Below are positions 38,265-49,200 of a stretch of 64,000 bases of DNA, piece after piece (position 1 is the stretch's first letter; the number at the start of each line of letters is the position of its first letter). The stretch spans positions 7,070,001 through 7,134,000 of the forward strand of contig OU612072.1 of assembly GCA_914767715.1 (NCBI GenBank), read 5' to 3'. A program made the position numbers and the translations under genes. The notes beneath the pieces are model-generated. The model ran no database searches and was not told where the DNA came from. It was given only the letters and a program-made list of their open reading frames with translations. This DNA comes from Membranipora membranacea. Lineage: Eukaryota > Bryozoa > Gymnolaemata > Cheilostomatida > Membraniporidae.

Positions 38265-41200
38265 CAATTTTATTGCATCAACCACCACCTGAAAATGTTC
38301 TCCCTCATGTGCAAAAAAAATCAACAAAGACCAAGAAAATCAAGTTTAGCGATTCGTCAGAAATACTTTGCGCAGGTTTTGGAGTACCTAGAATCTCAAA
38401 ATTCAATTTTTTTTGCATCATGTACCCGCAAATTTAGTTATCTCAAACATATAGTTATATCTTATGAAATCTTGTCTTCCTATAAAGCTGCTCTTAGCTT
38501 GATGCTACATCAGGCAGTTTTCAATCCTGAAACTAAATTCTGCAAGTTTTGGTGTACACCAACATAATAGTCCAGTGGCAGCCTACCAAAAATATGGCTA
38601 AAAACGCAAATTCATTTACGAAATTGGATGCATAAATTCCAAGAGTGGATTCTAGGGTAGTTTTTTGAGGAGGTCGCAATGGTGATGATGTACCTTACAC
38701 AAAGTTGCACAATAGGCAGCAAATTGCCAAAAACGCTGCCAAAAATGGCCAAAATTGCTGTTCTTATGATATTTCAAAGGTCTGTCCCTTGCTCACCTTA
38801 TGAGTTGCGCTGCTCAAACTCTGCAATCAGATTCATACATACCTTGGTCAGTTTTTGGTAAAATATCAGCATAATATCTCAAATATTGAGTGAATAACCA
38901 AGCTTATAAAAAGTGATAGAGTGAAAAACGCTGCCAAAAAAAGGGAAAGTGATGAAAAAATGATGATATGGTTTCAAAACAGCCAAAATCTGAAAGCGCA
39001 TGTCATAATTAGTGGATCTACAACTTTACATGGGTCTGCTATCATAAATAGCCGAGATGTGGCCAACAACGGTTGCAATACCCCCCTATATCACCTGTAT
39101 ATAACTATCATTGAAACGACACTACTTTTTCAATTTTGCAGACGCCTCGAGATCTGACTTTGAATATTCGTATTGATCTGATTTTATTATGGTGGTTTTG
39201 TATTGACTCAATCAATGACAAAATAATTTTCTCTCAGCACTACGCAACTTCCTGATGATCCTTGAAGGAGTGAACTTTTGCTTTACACACTATATAACCT
39301 TGTAAAGACGACTATTATGATACTATAAAGGAATCCTAAGAATACGCACTATCTCAAAAAAGACACACTCAGAGCATTGAAAACTGGTGTTATGCGATGG
39401 GAGGGTCAATACACAGTCACCATACAAAAATCAGATCAATACAAACATTTGAAGCCTGTTTTTTAGGCAGAAAAAGTAGTTTCACTTTAATGATAGTTAT
39501 ACACAGGTGATAGAAGGGGCATTGCAACTGTTGTTGACCGCATCTCAGCTTTTTATGATAGCAGACCCATGTAAAGTTGTAGATCCACTATATTATGACA
39601 TGCTCTTTTAGATTTTGGATGTTTTGAAACCATATCATCATTTTTTGATCACTTTCCCTTTTACCGGCAGCGTTTTTGGCAATTAGCGACCCATTGTGCA
39701 ACTTAGTGTAAGGTACATTGTTACCATTGCGATCAGCGTGAAAAACTGTACCAGTAACAACTGACAAACCTTATCCATCCAAAAGTGCAAATGGAGGTGA
39801 CAAGATAGGCAGGGGCTGCCACTGGACTATAACAACATCATATATTCCCATTATTTACCATAATAATTATCAAAAGAGTCGAATGTAGCAAATTTCTTTT
39901 CATCATTGTCTGTATAATACGAATGTTGCTGGGCATGGGTTGAATTGGATTCGAAACAAAACTTGACATACTCTAGAATTTGCAAGAGGACAACTTTAAC
40001 ATTCCACAGATGCTTGAAACAGCTAGATTAGGCTAGCTAACAAATAAACACCTACTTTATTCTATATAAGCTCCCATGCCACCTAATGAGCTAAATTAAA
40101 CTCTAGCCAACTAGCTGAACTCTAGCTAACAACTACACACCCACTTAAAGTGACAGTCCTACTAGGCCATGTTTAGTATGGTTTTAAAGATCTCAGGCTG
40201 AAAAGTCATTAGGGCATATGAAATAAAACAGCCTGTGAACCCAATTGCAGTAAAACTGCTGCAAAGTCTGAAAATTGGGATCATAGTGGATCATAGTGAT
40301 TAATTGCCTCCCCCTGACTACTATGATCCACTAGGATCCCAATTTTCAGACTTTGCAGCAGTTTTACTGCAATTGGGTTCACAGGCTGTTTTATTTCATA
40401 TGCCCTAATGACTTTTCAGCCTGAGATCTTTAAAACCATACTAAACATGGCCTAGTAGGACTGTCACTTTAAGTGGGTGTGTAATTGTTAGCTAGAGTTC
40501 GGCTAGCTGGCTAGAGTTTAATTTAGCTCATTAGGTGGCATGGGAGCCTATATAGAATAAAGTAGGTGTTTATTTGTTAGCTAGCCTAATCTAATAATTG
40601 AAAAAAACTAATTGCTATTTTCCATAATTTTAATTTTTTTAATTTTTTTATTTGCCCTATGAGCTCACAATATTTGATTTACTGGGGTAACATATTAACT
40701 TTTTTAATAGGACTGTCACTTTAAGCCCAGATAGACTCCAACCCAAACTAATTATGAAGGCTCTAGCTAACATTTACTAGCATATGTAGCCCTACATATC
40801 AACAAGAACAATAATTTACCTGAATATCTTCTCAGTGACTCTATCCACATTCACATTGCGCGCCTTTGTACTAACAGCGATTGGGACGTGAAAAAACTGA
40901 TCAGCCTGAAAATAAAAACACCTGATATAGCATGATCTCAAAGCTAAGCAAGAATTTGGAAATCATATTGGCTAAGAATCTAATAAATAAAAATACTCAC
41001 TGCGGGTAGGGCGTTGGACCAGTCTTCCTGTGTTTTGAGAGTGTCTGCCATCTCCCTTAAGTCTAACTTCCCTGGACACCTGGGACGTTGAAAACCTACA
41101 ATGGCCAAAATATTTTTCTAGTTTAGACTGGAATAGAGTATATTTAATTTTTTTCCAGGAGACAAACTCGCTGACTTTGTAGAGCTTTCCTATATTCAAT

Positions 41201-41831
41201 TACTTGATCATCTCTGTGGAACAATTAAAATTCCGATATCACATAAAGCATATCTACCAAAGTATTTAAATATAAGGTACAGGATGTGAGACAGTATATA
41301 CAGATGCCTTATTAGGAAGTCTATTTTTAATTGGACCTGCCGCCATACTATTCCTCTAGTGATAAGGCTTCAGTGGGATCTACTAACAATGAATCTGATC
41401 TAGATCTAAATAGCAATAAATATGTGTGACCAAGGAGTTATCCCTTGATTGATTCACTGAAAAATCACTCATTTTATCTTGGTCAGCAACCTCGACTGTT
41501 TTTATTCAAACTTTACTAAACACACGGATCTTAAATATTTACCCTCATCCTGATGTTCTCCAGATATTCTGCTCGGGACTTGCGATTTTTCCTCTTTTGG
41601 CCGCTCACCGGGTTTGTGCCTTTTCCGTGACAATGAGGCGGGAGAAGAGTCGTATTTGGCCCAAATTTCATTCCTTTTACTTTTGATATTATAAACTGTG
41701 CGCTCAGCTATTCCGTACTCCTTTGTAATGTCTTCCACAGTGAACCCCTGATTAATCTTACCCAAAATCTCAATTTTCTGTTTACCACTTAGATCCTTTC
41801 TTTTATGCTTTGGAGTTTCGTTGGGAGCCAT
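32158..41831 (-). CDS. Copy A: HTH-OTU-B-box-coiled coil-beta-propeller protein, 1030 aa
   Basis: Thirteen minus-strand exons join in phase with no stop: 41543-41831, 41001-41095, 40820-40905, 37588-38149, 37142-37297, 36493-36706, 35778-35893, 35274-35523, 34859-35061, 34208-34363, 33629-33740, 32579-33307, 32158-32282. Residues about 8-60 form a CENP-B/pogo-type helix-turn-helix (GKQKIEILGKINQGF, YGIAERTVYNIK). Residues 157-344 are an OTU-type cysteine protease domain: DVSKDGSCLF with Asp172 and Cys175, and NHFVPC with His332. Residues 345-396 hold a C-x2-C-x6-C-x-C cluster; 397-506 are acidic and Ser/Pro-rich. Residues 556-600 match a B-box (FCSIH, CENC, FCCNC, then HKYIPL); about 600-746 is a coiled coil; 747-1030 repeat as propeller blades (NHL-like). 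It is a TRIM-NHL layout with OTU in the RING position. Expected activity is removal of ubiquitin from whatever the propeller binds; this is inferred. Confidence 0.88.
32579..33307 (-). CDS. Copy A exon 12: beta-propeller
   Basis: This 729-nt exon encodes repeated four-strand units of about 40 residues with recurring patterns such as AICQYKGVTYVG, LALVGSHVIVCDV, ICEAGDDSVIITD and VVRYAKCYVLVADF, each ending in a turn and then a line such as KRLTVYSLTG or SISVLDINTG. This is an NHL/YWTD-like propeller, which normally binds protein or RNA. Exon 13 supplies the final strands. It is the most variable exon among the three copies. Confidence 0.85.
36838..36970. repeat. Dispersed repeat in intron 5
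   Basis: A segment starting ACCAAACTCCCTAGAACAAG and including an inverted pair around TAGACCAAAGTTGGTCTA recurs in copies B (about 50993-51125) and C (about 62951-63083). A related stretch lies at about 23005-23110 outside the array. Confidence 0.6.
37588..38149 (-). CDS. Copy A exon 4: OTU-like deubiquitinase domain
   Basis: One 562-nt exon holds essentially the whole domain, entered through a codon split 2+1 after EKIF and left at a codon boundary. The nucleophile motif is DGSCLFNSVCWLLFG, the family's usual D-G-x-C-L-F form, and the His motif is PNHFVPC near the end. The length of about 188 residues suits OTU domains, including the divergent ones found beside transposon-derived sequences. 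The same exon is at 51744-52305 in copy B (two residue differences noticed) and starts at 63701 in copy C. Confidence 0.85.
38203..38265. repeat. (TA)n microsatellite in intron 3, copy A
   Basis: Alternating TA with interspersed AAATA units. The same place in copy B (about 52361-52378) has a much shorter run, so the tract changed length after duplication. Confidence 0.95.
38567..39830. mobile_element. 1.26-kb foldback DNA transposon in intron 3, copy A
   Basis: The ends are inverted (ATAGTCCAGTGGCAGCC at the left, its complement at the right), and the inner sequence is one long imperfect inverted repeat: about 38680-39230 pairs with about 39380-39760. The CAGTGGCAGCC core resembles hAT-type ends, but I could not find a clean 8-bp duplication. 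It holds no transposase. The same element is in copy B, so it was present before the duplication. Confidence 0.75.
40149..40468. mobile_element. 320-bp palindromic MITE with TTAA duplication, copy A only
   Basis: Arms begin AGTGACAGTCCTACTAGG and mirror each other around about 40308, with a loop of about 20 bases. TTAA lies on each side (40145-40148 and 40469-40472), as for piggyBac-type and some other elements. Copy B has a single TTAA at the matching place, an empty site. To the right, 40473-40591 is an inverted copy of the left flank 40019-40144, and a second AGTGACAGTCC-type end closes at 40720 before another TTAA. Confidence 0.85.
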
Positions 41832-43598
41832 GATGTTTGTTGATTCACTCTATAATCTAAAAAGATGAGGAAAATACTTAAATATTGTTGCAAGCATTGC
41901 AAGCATTGCAAGCTACCACTGATCACAATCTAAGCGACCAATCCATTTGTAACAACTAATTACAAATCTCTACAGGCTTTGATATGAATTTATGGATCAG
42001 TGGTGAAATACATAACTCGGCTATTTGCAAAGATTTGCCATCAGTAAAAAGCTTTGTGTGAGGATCACACTGCTTGCAGATTGACTTTGTGATACGAGTC
42101 TCTCTGCACGGTAGCGTTTGTATTCATCCAAAGGTGCTTGAGTTCCCAGTTCTCCAGTTCTGGTGGGATGACTTTTCTGTTTGATAACTCCAGCACATTT
42201 GAATTGATTCAGTCGCTACGGTGCAAAGATAACCAACCTATATTGATTGGTGCACATGCGCATAGTGGTCAGGATCTAAATAAAGCTATCTGGCAGCTTT
42301 TACGTTACGCATTTGACGTCCCAGTAACAACCTTGAAAAACCAAGGCAAGCTGCTTGACCAATGTTTACAACAGTCCGCAGTGATAGTTTCTAAACTTGT
42401 GGACCAATCAAAGATGCGGTCCAGCAACCAATACATAAATAGCCATAGCTTTCTCAAGATCAGTTACATACTCCTCATCCAAATAATAAAATGTATCAGT
42501 GTCTACAGGCGTAGGATTGACCCTTTGATTGGATGTTTCCATAAGTTCTAGTCAAATAACTGCATCGAACGACCCAAGCAAGAAACTCCTTGATCCAAGT
42601 CAACAGACAATTTTGTATTATGATAAGTAAACTAGGCTGCCCCTCAATATCAAACACAGACAGCATGTCACTGACAGTTGACTTGATGAGTGACCCGTCT
42701 TTCAGTGCCACAAGCTGCCGCCTTACTTACTGAACAGCTGCGGTACAGGGAGTACGAGCTTGATTCGTTTCTTTGAATAGCATTGTAGGGAGAAACCTTA
42801 AAATCAAGGCAAATATTATCTAGCCTACCTCCACCTGACCTAGATATATCAGCTGATAACAAGCTCAGTTGATGATCTCCCTCCCCAAAACCCTCCCCCC
42901 CCCCCTCCCGCAATGTATGTGTTAGAGAAAGCAATCAAATAAACGAACAGAATGTGTAGCTTTGTGTAGACACATCAGATATCACTGATTCACGGCTTAC
43001 CGTCTGACTTACTGTGGTCTCAGAGCTTCCTAAGCTATAGAACTCTCAGTGACATACAGAAGCCTGATGCTACTCAGTACAAGCAATGAGTATTTATAAT
43101 CTTTGGTACAAGTGTTGGCCTAACTCTGTGCGGTCTACTAACACGATAAATAGAACACTGCTATGTGACTGTGAAGTGAGCTATAAAGTCAATGATGCAA
43201 TAATAGACTTTGGTCCAACAGGAACATGTAATACATGATTGTTAGTGATGAAAAACTGATTATTATAGCAACTTTTTATACAGTGTTATCAAATCTTAGG
43301 CTAGAAAAGTGAGTCAGGGGATTTCCCAAATAGATGACGCCATCCATTGAACAACATTCTAAATGTGACAAAGAAGTTTAATGCCAATAGACAGTTAATA
43401 TTCAGTTAATCTTCATTCCCACTGCCAGTGTAATCCATACTTATTATTGACAAGGATAGAATCTAATTGTTGTTGATGGTATATCATTGCCCCTGTACGC
43501 TAAAACCTATCAACGGACAACGGCTAATGTACCATCCGGAAACAGCCCCTGACCAATTTGAAATATTGCATATGTTCCATCAGTTTATTATATTGTGA
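41832..43598. repeat. 5' flank of copy A, shared with copy B
   Basis: It matches 55372-57197 closely, so the duplicated unit includes this region, which should contain the promoter. Open frames are present on both strands (for example 42138-42551 plus, 42496-42711 minus), but small indels break them in copy B, which argues against coding. It contains a C-rich run at about 42894-42909. Confidence 0.6.
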
Positions 43599-45159
43599 GG
43601 CAAGCAGGGAGTTTGGCACCCAAACTCCCTGCTTGTATCTACACAGTTGTGATGATCTGGAGAAGTTGTCTACTGATAACTTCCGAATTTTGTCTTTTTA
43701 TTGACTTTTTATTGACTTTTAACGATTGTATGAATGCCGATAAAGTATAACTTACCCGTTTAATAATTAATAAAAGATTGGTAAAGACTTACTACTTGGT
43801 ATTTTCGGAAGGTAAAAAGATACATGATTAGTGTTCGACATACAGTGCTGACAGGTGGATGGTGACTGACAACAGTGAATATAATGCTAGAGGAAGATGA
43901 CATAGGTATTTATAACTTATGTGTCAGAGGACGATTTAACGCTATGCACAGAATGATGTAAATTATTTCTAGCTAATAGAAAAAATGATTGGTACAGATA
44001 GAGCTTGCGGACTGTTTGCGATATTGTAACTTTTCCAACCGCTAACATTATTTTAAGTGATCAGGCTCCTTCTCAGGAGAGACAAGTTGCACTGATGTAG
44101 CAGAAAACTGGCCACATGGATTAGATTTGAGATCATTGCTTTGTTAGCAGCTCATTTCTTCCTTGAAAGCTTAATACTTTTTGCTTCCTGAATCATATCA
44201 AGCACAAGTTAAATACTTTGGAGATGAAGCGAGGCAAATAATTTTGAATATTTCCATTACAATGTGTGCAGACCCAGTCAGGAGTCGTCTGAAGGTTAAG
44301 GGTAAGGATTTATGATCCAGGTTCAATTACTGGCGTTGGTTGTGAATTTTGATTTGGCACTGGCAAGCTATTCATCCTGGCCAGGTGTGATCAGAGCAGG
44401 ACCATGAATACAGGAGGTCTGCTGAGTGCTTGCAGGCAGGACAAAGTACTGTCTCTTCAATAAAGAATAGCTGGCAACGGCAGACAAGGGTAACAGGTTT
44501 CTACCCCACACAAGCCACCTGCCCTTAAGATTGGCCCTGAAATAGGGTGGTCACATAAAGACCTAGAGTATAGAACAGTCACAATAACATTTAATTAACA
44601 TATTATATTATATTGTGATGAGGTATGCAGAAAATATCCAATCCAGTTGATGCAGTTTACAAAATGCCGACTGAAGGAAGTCCCTTGGTTATCACAATAT
44701 ACATACTATATTATAAACAAGCTGATGTGCACTTCCATCTAAAGTAGAATCTTATTACTCATGGAAATCCCTCATTAAGTGCACTATAACTGGACCTCAA
44801 TTACAGGAGTATTCCTCTCATCTTCTGAGCAATGTGTTAAACTGCATTATTCATTGCACTATAGTAGTATTGTGTAAGTGTATCTTTCATGTACATATAA
44901 AAAAGGAAGTATATGCTTTTTGTTACGATCTGTCGATGTAGCCTGTCTCAAATACATTGGTGATAATCTGTTTAGAATACTTCACATTGGTCTGTTTATC
45001 CGCCTGCATCAAGCCTAAACTTAACCCTCAGTAGGTTGACTTATTTATTCAGGTGGTATTAATAGTCCATGGGGACTTTTGTTAAGAAAACGAATTAGAA
45101 AGAATGTCTTTTAAATCATGTTATCCTTCCTTTTTAGAAAAAATGTTAAAATGGTCGAA
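43599..45159. other. Spacer unique to the A-B junction
   Basis: Homology between the A and B upstream regions stops at 43598, and this stretch has no counterpart between B and C. No gene seen. It opens with a 16-bp perfect hairpin. Confidence 0.6.
43601..43635. repeat. Perfect 16-bp hairpin at the edge of the duplication
   Basis: CAAGCAGGGAGTTTGG and its exact complement are separated by three bases. It begins two bases after homology between the units ends. Confidence 0.95.
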
Positions 45160-46289
45160 GCAACACAAAACAACTTCCCAGGAAAAAATACTATCTAAAA
45201 TATTTGTCAGTATTTATTTTTTTGTTTGGTTCCTGCATCCAGTAAATATTGAAATTCAGGCATAAACTGGCGACTAAAAATTTATTGCAGCGTATTGTCA
45301 TGTACTCAGGTCCTTGGTCTATAAGCTTTCGCTCTGATTCTAGGGAATCTATTATTTTATTAACTTTATTGACAGCCTGTAAGAGGTTTGGTATCGAGCA
45401 TCCGAAGTTGTCTTCATCACATCTAATATTTTAAAAACTTGCTGTGTGTATAACAGTATAGTCGGTCCTCAAATTGCACCATTTCAGCAGAATTTGTCTC
45501 TAACCTAGCTTGGTAAATAAATATACAAGACCTCAACTAACTTGATTTGGTCCTCAGTTGTTGTGTTATTCTTGATTGCGGATTGATTCTAAATTGTGTG
45601 CATATAATTAGTAATTAAAAACAAAACATCCAAATATAACATAAAATTATTATTGAGCCTTTCAAGATAAAAATTGAACTATCGAAATGGCCAACTGACT
45701 GTGGTATCATGGTATTTTATTGAAGGCGTAACCTTGGCCTGTTAGATTACAAACATTGTTATGACAGAATGGGATCAAATTAAAACATTATAAAATTAGT
45801 ATTCAAGAGCCTGGTTGACATTCAAAAGTAGCATAGAATTAAAGTGCACGTATAAAGAAATGTCAAGATAAGATTGGTCTCAAAGATAAATCAAAGTTGT
45901 CCCCCCTCGCAGATAAAAACATCAAGCGAAGCAGTAGCATACATACAGATGATAATACAATGCACTCCACTTAATCCAAACCTCTTGGGCCCTAGAATGC
46001 ATGAAGGTTTGAGTGGATGGATTACTACTCCTATCTGAATAAGCAGGAGCTCGGAGTTAAACTATACACTATGTATGCGTTTAACGTCTTAAAGTGAACA
46101 TTGATTTAATCAAAAAATCCTCATTATATATCTTCCATCTAACAAAAAAAAACAATTGAGGATAGATGATACAGTGAATTAATAATCAGAGACAGTAAAT
46201 AGATATCAGCTAATGTCTCTGATTATATAGGTATATGCTGTTATAATTATTGTTTATATCAATATAAAATCATTCAATCATTGTTTAAA
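45160..46289. repeat. 3' flank of copy B
   Basis: From about 45588 this is very similar to 57535-58236 (downstream of copy C). The part at 45160-45590 is a diverged relative of 31390-31775 downstream of copy A. No gene seen. Confidence 0.65.
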
Positions 46290-49200
46290 TTATTTCAGTC
46301 TACAGTATGCAATCTTTGAAATTCCAGAAGACACTACCAGCTGATCACCTTCTAGTTGGATATCCCTAGTTAATGAAATACCAAGCTTTAGGTCCAGTCC
46401 CTTTACAAAATGACCTTCAAAAAGAAATTAAAATTATCATATATCCCTAATATCCAGGTCAATTTTGTTATCAAGGATTGGGCTTGGTAATAGTGTAGAG
46501 TGTAAAAATTGTATGCTTGTCAGCTATCAAACGTAGTAGTTGAATTAGTTGAATATTTTTTGTTTATCTTAAAATATTGAGTTGACATTGCCAAATTATG
46601 TCGCTGCTTGTTTTTCCAATAATCATGACCTATGGTAAAGCGTTGTAGCTCAGGAACTGTCACAATTTCTAATTTGAGCAAACAAACAAGCATTGTGTAA
46701 CACAGTCATTCTTACAACAATTTATCAGACATACCTGTGTTGATATCCAGTACAGAGATAGATGTGCCGGATGACTCTGCTACCAGCACATAGCGCTTAG
46801 CGTAACGTACTACAGCTTCCGGGATCCTCACATTAGTAGATGTCCACTCTATCTCTTCTGTAGTCAGGTTTAGCTTGTATACTTTGTGGGTGCACCAGTC
46901 AGTGATGATAACAGAGTCATCTCCAGCCTCACATATACATGAGTTCCGGCTAAGCTGAGTACAGGGAATGTGTCTGATGATGTCACCAGTTAGTGAATAC
47001 ACAGTGAGCCTCTTATTAGATACATCACATACTATCACATGAGATCCTACTAAAGCTAACTTATTACCGTAATTAAAGGTACTGTCAGGATGATACCATG
47101 CGGTAATAAGCTGACCTAGCATATTAAAGATGCATAGTCTACTCTTATTCAGAATCGTCTGAATTACAAATATTTGATTATTTTTAGCTCTGATACTACC
47201 TGCAAATTCCCCTGATTGAAATGAAGTAAATTTAGTCTGGTTTCCCTGAGAATCAATCTGTGATATTGACCCCTTGAATCCTACATATGTCACACCTTTA
47301 TACTGACAGATGGCCCTGGGAGTGTAGCCTAAAGATAATGTTTTGATTGTATTTATAGCAGATGGTGGTTTGATATTTTTGAGCACAGACTGATTGTTGA
47401 GGCTGATTATGAAACTCTCTTCTGTTGCAAGCTTCACCTCTATGTCTCTACTCTCATTCTCTGGAAAAAAATCTTAGAGTGATTAAAAATGCCTGATTTG
47501 ATTGTCAAATGACCAAAATAATCTAAATAATATATTACAATACATTATTTTAATTATTTGTATTAAAAGGATCTTTGACATGTGTATTTACCAGTATTAA
47601 CCCATACCTTTGATAGTAAAGAACAAAAGAGTAGAATGAACGTTTTTAGATAAAAATTGATTCAAATGGTGTACAAATTTTGGAAATCACTTTGAATGCG
47701 TAAATAAATTGGATTTTCGGTGTCCACTCAATTGGATTCAAATCTAAGTTATATAAACACACCTTGGATAACAAATATTACCTGTTAGGAGAGGTTCTAT
47801 AAGAGGGTTTGGTACAATGAGATCACTGTGCTGACTCTCCATCATTTCTGACAGCTTTCTCTCTATCTGGGTTTTCTTCTTCAGTAGAGAGATCTGAGGA
47901 AAAGAGAGTTTACATTACAGTGATACAGAGCTGCACAGGACCAGTACTCCCATATTTTAATCCCCGAAAATGATTTGTGATCTATAGTATCGAAATTGGA
48001 TTTGTCTTCTCATTTGTGACAAGGAGCCCACAACTACAGGTTATCTTCATAACATCAGGATTTTGTAAAAGATAATGGATGCAGATGAAATGGAGAGATG
48101 GATAAATATAAAAGTTCCCATGACAATCACTGATATGTTTGAAAGATTATTTGAAGAAGATTTTATCAAAAACACAGGATTATTGCGAAAGAATGAAGTA
48201 AATAATATGTGGACCCGCACTGTGTCCAGTATGGAACTAATTTAAGAGGTTTGCATGGCTTGGAAAAGGCAAGACGAGTCTGCGTTCCACATACATCAAC
48301 ATGAATCCATTTGACAATTGACGCGTCCCAGGTAACATGTGACTTGTGTTATCAACTTACCCGATTGCAGGGATCAAACATAACTCTGATTTTCTTCATC
48401 TCTTCACAGAAACCAGTATACTTGAGATTGTACTGAGATACTGACTCCTTACTTTCTCTTCTTCTCTGTATATATTCAGCTTCCAGCTGTTTGTATTTCT
48501 CATTTATTGCCTGGATCTACAAACATTAGCAGGCGAATGAATATAAGTAATGATTAACCATATCGTCATGAGAAAATACCATATCCATACTCATATCCTT
48601 ACTCCTTGTAGCTGCCGAAACCAACATAAAAAAACCATTTCAGTTCAGATCAACGAAATCAGAGACCAAAAACTAATCAATCACAGTTTTCTTGCCCAAG
48701 TTGTCATTGTCAACAAACGAAATTGAGATTAATCTATAAAGGCTGGTAGAGAACAAAACTCTTCACCCTACAAGTTTGGCCCAGTGATTCCGTCTAATGC
48801 TGAGTCATGTCCCAAGATTGACAATTTTTAAGATACAGCTAAAATGGAACTTTTCCCTTCCAACAGATCTAAGATCACTATAGTAATTTTGTTTCAGTCT
48901 TTGAGGTTTTTTGATGTCCATGCACCCATTGTCTTCTGACAATCTAAATCCTTGAGACGAATGGTCCCTCAGCAGTGCCTGCAGACAATTCAGAGGCAAA
49001 TTTACACACAGACCTGCTGATCACGAGTGTGATGTATAGATCTTACTCCATCACCAGTCTCTTCATCCCATTGAGTCAGTAAATCTGAAGTCTTACTTAT
49101 AACTTCAGTGAACCCTTCGAGTTTCCCTTCTGCACAAGATTTCAAAGGCTCCAGTGTGGACCAAATCCTTTCTGCAAGCTGGGAGAGTGGAATATACTTG

